Shown piece by piece: positions 6,995-10,905 of a DNA stretch of 10,905 bases. The translations under genes were made by a program, and so were the position numbers. Under the pieces are notes generated by a model. It had not been told where the DNA came from and searched no databases. It saw nothing but the letters and a program-made list of their open reading frames with translations. The stretch comes from JAMZMI01 sp047632435 (lineage in GTDB: Bacteria > Bacteroidota > Bacteroidia > Cytophagales > Cyclobacteriaceae). Numbering within the stretch: position 1 is the stretch's first letter; every line of letters starts with the position of its first letter. Location of the stretch: positions 1 to 10,905 of the forward strand of contig JBLICU010000105.1 of the NCBI GenBank assembly GCA_047632435.1, written 5' to 3'.

Positions 6995-7750
6995 ATGCTG
7001 ACAAAAAGAATCATACCTTGTTTGGATGTCAAAGACGGTCGCACTGTAAAGGGCGTCAATTTTGTCGATCTTAGAGATGCGGGTGATCCCGTAGAGTTGG
7101 CAACCCGATATGCACAGGAAGGTGCAGATGAGCTGGTATTTTTGGATATTTCGGCGACTTTGGAGAAAAGAAAAACCCTTTTTGAGTTGGTGAAACATGT
7201 CGCTGAGGCTGTTCATATTCCCTTTACAGTCGGTGGTGGTATCAGTTCTGTGGAGGATGTAAAAGCACTGCTCGACGCTGGTGCAGATAAAGTGTCTATC
7301 AATTCATCAGCAGTAAAAAATCCATCCTTGATCAATGAACTGGCGCAAGAATTTGGTTCGCAATGCATTGTAGTAGCTATTGATACAAGAAATGTGGATG
7401 GAGTTGATTTGGTACACACTCATGGCGGTACTATCCCAACCGAGCTTAGAACGCTGGAATGGGCCAAAGAAGTAGCACAAAGAGGAGCCGGCGAAATCTT
7501 GTTGACATCAATGGACCATGATGGTACAAAGGCCGGATTTGCGGTTGAATTGACCAAACTTATCTCAGAAACAATTACAATTCCTGTGATTGCCTCTGGC
7601 GGTGGAGGAACTGAGCAACATTTTCAGGATATATTTGTGACTGGAAAAGCTGATGCAGCTTTAGCAGCGAGTATTTTTCATTACAAAGAAGTGGAAATCG
7701 GTCACTTAAAAGCGCAGCTTAATAAATTAGACATTCCAATAAGATTATAA
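6995..7750 (+). CDS. hisF: Imidazole glycerol phosphate synthase, cyclase subunit HisF
   Basis: 251-residue (beta/alpha)8 barrel that uses ammonia from HisH to convert PRFAR into imidazole glycerol phosphate and AICAR. The catalytic residues D11 (KRIIPCLDVKDGR) and D130 (VVAIDTRNVDG) match the standard numbering of the family. GGGISS near residue 80 and ASGGGG near the C-terminus are phosphate-binding loops. The start at ATG 6995 gives the conserved MLTKRIIPCLDV N-terminus; the frame is open further upstream, but that extension overlaps the end of hisA. The TAA stop overlaps the hisIE ATG by one base. The gene appears complete. Confidence 0.97.
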   Translation: MLTKRIIPCLDVKDGRTVKGVNFVDLRDAGDPVELATRYAQEGADELVFLDISATLEKRKTLFELVKHVAEAVHIPFTVGGGISSVEDVKALLDAGADKVSINSSAVKNPSLINELAQEFGSQCIVVAIDTRNVDGVDLVHTHGGTIPTELRTLEWAKEVAQRGAGEILLTSMDHDGTKAGFAVELTKLISETITIPVIASGGGGTEQHFQDIFVTGKADAALAASIFHYKEVEIGHLKAQLNKLDIPIRL

Positions 7751-8346
7751 TGGATTTGGATTTTAGTAAAGGAAATGGTTTGGTTCCAGCAGTCATACAG
7801 GATCAGACTACTGGTAAGGTATTGATGCTGGGATACATGAACGAGGAGGCTTTGACCATGACTGAAAAGTCAGGTAAAGTGACATTTTTCAGCCGATCTA
7901 AAAACAGATTGTGGACGAAAGGTGAAACCTCCGGAAATTTCCTTTTAGTCAAAGAAATCATCGTTGATTGCGATAAAGACACACTTTTAATCAAAGTCCA
8001 TCCAGTTGGCCCAGCTTGTCATACAGGAGCAGATACTTGTTTCGATGAATCCAATGTTGATCCAATGCAGTTCCTGAATCACCTGACTCAGGTTATTGAA
8101 GAACGCAAGAACAGCGCGCCTGATTCTTCTTACACCAGTAGCCTGTTTGCCAAAGGAGTCAATAAAATAGCACAAAAAGTAGGAGAGGAGGCTGTTGAGG
8201 TGGTGATTGAGGCGATGGACGATAACATTGATTTACTCAAAAGCGAATCTGCAGATCTTCTTTTTCACCTTATGGTACTTTTGGCACACAAAAACCTCAC
8301 TTTGAAGGATGTGATTGAAGTATTGGAACAGCGACATAAAAAGTAG
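7750..8346 (+). CDS. hisI: Bifunctional phosphoribosyl-AMP cyclohydrolase / phosphoribosyl-ATP diphosphatase HisIE
   Basis: 198-residue fusion of HisI (about 1-105) and HisE (about 115-198), often named hisIE; it carries out the second and third steps of histidine synthesis. HisI shows LMLGYMNEEAL, FFSRSKNRLWTKGETSGN and the metal sites: D73-C74-D75-K-D77 plus C90 and C97 in PACHTGADTC. The Cys residues are the expected zinc ligands and the Asp residues the magnesium site. HisE shows the MazG-like all-alpha pattern with VGEEAVEVVIEA and SADLLFHLMVLLA. Both halves look intact. It overlaps hisF by one base and is the last gene of the run; the next gene faces it and its stop lies six bases past the hisIE stop. 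Confidence 0.96.
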   Translation: MDLDFSKGNGLVPAVIQDQTTGKVLMLGYMNEEALTMTEKSGKVTFFSRSKNRLWTKGETSGNFLLVKEIIVDCDKDTLLIKVHPVGPACHTGADTCFDESNVDPMQFLNHLTQVIEERKNSAPDSSYTSSLFAKGVNKIAQKVGEEAVEVVIEAMDDNIDLLKSESADLLFHLMVLLAHKNLTLKDVIEVLEQRHKK

Positions 8347-8363
8347 CGGAGATTACCTTCTAC
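8338..8363 (-). terminator. Possible terminator for the minus-strand outer-membrane gene
   Basis: Read on the minus strand, GTAG-AA-GG-TAATCT-CC-G-CTAC (plus positions 8363 to 8343) can fold into a short interrupted stem followed by TTTTT (8342 to 8338). The minus-strand stop codon lies inside the loop and the T-run lies within the last codons of hisIE, so the signal would be shared between convergent genes. The stem is short; the call is tentative. Confidence 0.3.
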
Positions 8364-9030
8364 CCGTTCTGATTTGCTTGATGATGCTCAAAGAAAGATC
8401 GAGACCATCTGCTCTGGCTTTTCTTACTTCAGGCTGAAGATCCTTAATATCACCTTTTGAAAATGACTTGCTGTTGTATTGGATAAACCTGTATCGAATC
8501 TCCGGTCTTAGCAAAAAATTATCTGAAATAGTGAGCGTGGCACCTCCGTGCAATTGAATTCCTGGTGCTATATGATAATTCACACGGCCCTTATAGTCAT
8601 TATTCACAGTCCTACGCATAGTTCCCGGAACTCCAAGTAGTAATCCACCACCACCGTAAATATCAGAGATAAATTTATTATTGATTTCATGGTACTTGTT
8701 GGCCCCCACTGTAATGAATTTTTTATTCCATGAAAAAGATGTTTTGGAGGTTTTTCCATTCACTTCTTCATAATGAAAATTTAGATTGAAAGTGAATCCC
8801 AAAGTGCTGTACCAATAGATATCATTTTTAAATTCTCCTTCAATACCTGCTTCCAGACCAAGTCCACCGCCAGGACTGAAAAATGTTTTTATTCCATTAA
8901 AATCCTGAGACGTATAATCAAACCCAATTCCAAAATTTGCTCGTCCTATCAAATTTAGATCCTGTGTAAAACTCAGAAACGGCTGACTAATGACCATCAG
9001 AAAAAACGATAATCTTAGAGTATATCTCAT
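8353..9030 (-). CDS. Small outer-membrane beta-barrel protein
   Basis: 225-residue exported protein of unknown specific function. The N-terminus carries a Sec signal peptide: MRYTLR, a hydrophobic stretch, and a likely cleavage after residue 23 in SFTQ-DLN, a Bacteroidota-style site ending in Gln. There is no lipobox cysteine. The mature part has alternating polar and aromatic residues and Gly-rich turns, for example IYWYSTLGFTFNLNFHYEE near 70-90 and LLRPEIRYRFIQYN near 170-185, as in eight- or ten-strand outer-membrane barrels. A Gly-rich segment SDIYGGGGLLLG lies in the middle. The call is structural, since no specific family motif is recognised. It converges on hisIE with six bases between stops and faces away from the flavoprotein gene across a 233-base gap. 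Confidence 0.75.
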   Translation of the reverse strand: MRYTLRLSFFLMVISQPFLSFTQDLNLIGRANFGIGFDYTSQDFNGIKTFFSPGGGLGLEAGIEGEFKNDIYWYSTLGFTFNLNFHYEEVNGKTSKTSFSWNKKFITVGANKYHEINNKFISDIYGGGGLLLGVPGTMRRTVNNDYKGRVNYHIAPGIQLHGGATLTISDNFLLRPEIRYRFIQYNSKSFSKGDIKDLQPEVRKARADGLDLSLSIIKQIRTGRR

Positions 9031-9179
9031 TCAGGAATAATGATTTTAAGTGATCGACAAGATAATCAATTAGAAAAAAATCTTACAATCAACTGCTGAA
9101 TTCTGTTGCCGAATTAGTGAAGTTTGTTCAGTCTGGAATTGCTTATTTCATTTCAAATTGGCTGAATCCATATTTATTG

Positions 9180-9206
9180 TGCTAAGTAAAATGTTAATCC
9201 TTAGCA
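9180..9206. promoter_or_regulatory. 7+7 inverted repeat in the divergent intergenic region
   Basis: TGCTAAG (9180-9186) and CTTAGCA (9200-9206) are perfect inverted copies with 13 bases between them. The half-site centres are 20 bases apart, about two helical turns, which suits binding of a dimeric regulator. A weak promoter-like pair, TTAG (9201-9204) and ATATTTTG (9224-9231), would place the right half-site over the -33 box of the flavoprotein gene. The rest of the 9031-9263 gap shows nothing else that I can assign. Confidence 0.35.
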
Positions 9207-9263
9207 AACTTTCATCATTGTAAATATTTTGACTAGATTATATCAACCAAAATCTGATCTATT

Positions 9264-10748
9264 ATGACAAAGTACGATGTATGTGTTATTGGTGCAGGTC
9301 CTGCGGGATATGCAGCAGCCATGCGAGCTGTTGATTTTCACAAAAAGGTGTTGTTGATTGAGAAAAAACAACTTGGCGGTGCTGGTATTCATCATGGCGC
9401 ATTGTGGAGTAAAACCTGGTGGGAATTGAGTCGTGAGGCAGCATCTCTCAGAAAGCACAACAAATCGTTCAATATGCAAGACACTCAATTCAGTTTTGCA
9501 AGTCTGAAAGCTGAAGTGAGGGAAGCTATCAATGAGCGCATGGAGCAGCTAGAGCACCATATGCGGAATATTAATTTATCTGGCATTGGCAATCATCTTG
9601 ACTTTGTTTTGGGCAATGCCAAAGTCATAGAAAACAATAAGGTGGAGATCAAGACGATGAGTGAAACCACAATCATTGAGGCAGAATACATCATCTTGGC
9701 TACTGGCAGTACGCCAAGAAAATTGTCCAATCTCCCCATCGATGAGGAGCATGTGTTTACTAGCGATGGTCTTGACAAATTGGAGGAGTTTCCACGCAGC
9801 ATGGTGATTGTAGGAGCTGGGGTTATCGGTTGTGAATTTGCTACCATCTTTTCCAATTTCGGAAAAACCAAAGTGCATCTCATAGATAAGGGCGATCGTA
9901 TTTTGCCATTTGAGGACGAAGATGTTGTTCGTGTAATCGAGCGCAATCTTGAAGCTAAAAATGTATTGATTCATCGCAATTCTCAATTGATAGATATGAA
10001 AATTGAGAATGATATGGTTGTTTACACTCTAGAATACACCGATGGCTCAAAAGAGATATTTCGTGTTGAAAAAGCCTTGGTCTCAGTAGGTCGTGTGCCA
10101 AATTACAATGCATTATTCGATGAGTCGGTCAAAATTGATATCGATAGCCGCGGAATTAAAGATGATAACACTAAAACGACTGTCGATAATATTTACGCTG
10201 TTGGTGACATTACTGCTGATATATCCCTGGTAAATGTAGGTGAGTTGGAAGGACGTTTTGCAATAGAAAGCATCTATGGAAAACCAGAAAGAGATTTGGT
10301 TTATGAAAATATATCATCCATCATGTTCCTGCATCCTGAAGTAGCAGGAGTAGGTATGAATGAAATCCAAGCCCAGCAAAAAGGACTTGAATACAAGCTC
10401 GTAAGCGTAGATTATTCATGCATTCCGCGAGCCATTGCTATGAGGAATACGCAGGGATTTATTAAGATTCTCGTGACAAATGACGAAAAGCAGAAAATCT
10501 TGGGCATGCGTGTGGTTGGAGAGCATGCCTCTAGTGCTATTCAGGCTGTGGCATTGCTCATTTCAATGGACAAAGGCATGCAAGAGCTTGCAGAACTTAT
10601 TCACCCACACCCATCTATTATTGAAGGCATACAAGAGTGTGGAAGAATGCTTCTTGGCAAATCGATGTTAAAACCAGCTGTATTGAGAAATGCAATGACG
10701 TGTAAAACCTATAAAAATGGTGGTTATACAGATTTTATTATCACTTAA
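9264..10748 (+). CDS. Dihydrolipoyl dehydrogenase/SthA-like flavoprotein without redox cysteines
   Basis: 494-residue FAD/NAD(P)-binding oxidoreductase. The FAD Rossmann site is GAGPAG at 10-15 with E33. A second GAGVIG site at 184-189 is followed by D208, which favours NADH. AVGDIT near residue 312 is the second FAD block, and a C-terminal dimerisation domain follows. The redox-active site that normally reads GGTCLNVGCIPSK is GGAGIHHGALWSK at 38-50: both cysteines are replaced (G41, A46), so dithiol-disulfide chemistry with dihydrolipoamide is not expected. The His-Glu pair of lipoamide dehydrogenases is kept as H449 and E454 (HPSIIE). The HHG spacing resembles THWG of the transhydrogenase SthA. 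The C-terminus is roughly 20-25 residues longer than usual. The electron acceptor is unknown; an NADH oxidoreductase, diaphorase or transhydrogenase-like role is possible. It should not be annotated as lpdA. Confidence 0.85.
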   Translation: MTKYDVCVIGAGPAGYAAAMRAVDFHKKVLLIEKKQLGGAGIHHGALWSKTWWELSREAASLRKHNKSFNMQDTQFSFASLKAEVREAINERMEQLEHHMRNINLSGIGNHLDFVLGNAKVIENNKVEIKTMSETTIIEAEYIILATGSTPRKLSNLPIDEEHVFTSDGLDKLEEFPRSMVIVGAGVIGCEFATIFSNFGKTKVHLIDKGDRILPFEDEDVVRVIERNLEAKNVLIHRNSQLIDMKIENDMVVYTLEYTDGSKEIFRVEKALVSVGRVPNYNALFDESVKIDIDSRGIKDDNTKTTVDNIYAVGDITADISLVNVGELEGRFAIESIYGKPERDLVYENISSIMFLHPEVAGVGMNEIQAQQKGLEYKLVSVDYSCIPRAIAMRNTQGFIKILVTNDEKQKILGMRVVGEHASSAIQAVALLISMDKGMQELAELIHPHPSIIEGIQECGRMLLGKSMLKPAVLRNAMTCKTYKNGGYTDFIIT

Positions 10749-10905
10749 GCATCTTCCAGGTTATATTTTCTGGTAATTCAAAAACCTCTTCTGGGATTGG
10801 TTCATTTTCAAGAAAAGTCTCTGCTGTCATTTGGTAAGATAGATCACCCAAAGATTTATATTCCTTTAAAATTATGCCATTCCATTCCCAAACGGATTTC
10901 CGAGC
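10741..10905 (-). CDS. C-terminal fragment of an unidentified protein, cut by the window end
   Basis: The minus strand is open from the right window edge to a TGA at 10743-10741, giving the last 54 residues of a protein. The segment reads as real coding sequence: VWEWNGIILKEYKSLGDL, then an acidic, proline-containing stretch (ENEPIPEEVFELPENI) and WKMLK at the end. This pattern of a W-x-W-x-G-I strand followed by 'F-x-L/V-P' near the C-terminus recalls small periplasmic LolA-like or DUF4412-like proteins of Bacteroidota, but that is only an impression. The last eight bases overlap the end of the convergent flavoprotein gene. The start and most of the protein lie outside the window. Confidence 0.65.
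   Translation of the reverse strand, partial: ARKSVWEWNGIILKEYKSLGDLSYQMTAETFLENEPIPEEVFELPENITWKMLK

Noticed and set aside
9576..9986. 136-codon open frame on the minus strand inside the flavoprotein gene
   Set aside because: The plus-strand frame has full family motifs across this stretch; the antisense frame shows no recognisable domain and is a shadow.
1..10905. Mobile elements, CRISPR repeats, tRNA or rRNA genes
   Set aside because: No transposase or integrase motifs, no regularly spaced repeats, and no tRNA- or rRNA-like sequence were noticed on either strand.

Overview
The window looks like a chromosomal segment of a Bacteroidota bacterium, probably of the Cytophagales/marine 'Cytophagia' type. 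The reasons are the moderately AT-rich composition, A/T-rich leaders with little Shine-Dalgarno sequence before most start codons, and two lipoprotein signal peptides with short lipoboxes. There are also matches to the Bacteroidota promoter pattern TTTG-N~19-TANNTTTG. The closest named species cannot be fixed from sequence alone. I see no mobile element, CRISPR array, tRNA or rRNA.

Layout, left to right. (1) 5-1312: an ABC1/UbiB-type atypical kinase. (2) 1343-3657: two lipoprotein genes joined by a 4-base ATGA overlap, a right-handed parallel beta-helix protein and a diheme c-type cytochrome. The two families are known to travel together, but the pair has no known function; this is the most system-like part of the window. 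(3) 3714-4643: a 2,4-dienoyl-CoA reductase of the SDR type, with the active site of the animal mitochondrial enzyme. (4) 4644-4878: an intergenic region with a good Bacteroidota promoter and a 7-bp inverted repeat, leading into a phenylalanine 4-monooxygenase gene (4879-5622). (5) 5688-8346: hisH-hisA-hisF-hisIE, packed with gaps or overlaps of one base, covering the middle and early steps of histidine synthesis. A terminator-like hairpin ends two bases before the hisH start codon. (6) 8353-9030, minus strand: a small outer-membrane beta-barrel protein convergent with hisIE. (7) 9031-9263: a divergent intergenic region with a 7+7 inverted repeat. (8) 9264-10748: a flavoprotein of the dihydrolipoyl dehydrogenase/SthA superfamily that has lost both redox-active cysteines. 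(9) 10741-10905, minus strand: the C-terminal end of a further gene, overlapping the flavoprotein gene tail to tail.

How the genes work together. HisH and HisF form imidazole glycerol phosphate synthase. HisIE makes ProFAR from PR-ATP and HisA isomerises it to PRFAR, the HisF substrate. Thus four adjacent genes carry PR-ATP through to imidazole glycerol phosphate plus AICAR. hisG, hisD, hisC and hisB are not in the window. The beta-helix and cytochrome lipoproteins are probably exported and may act together at an envelope surface. The remaining genes look like independent housekeeping or accessory functions.
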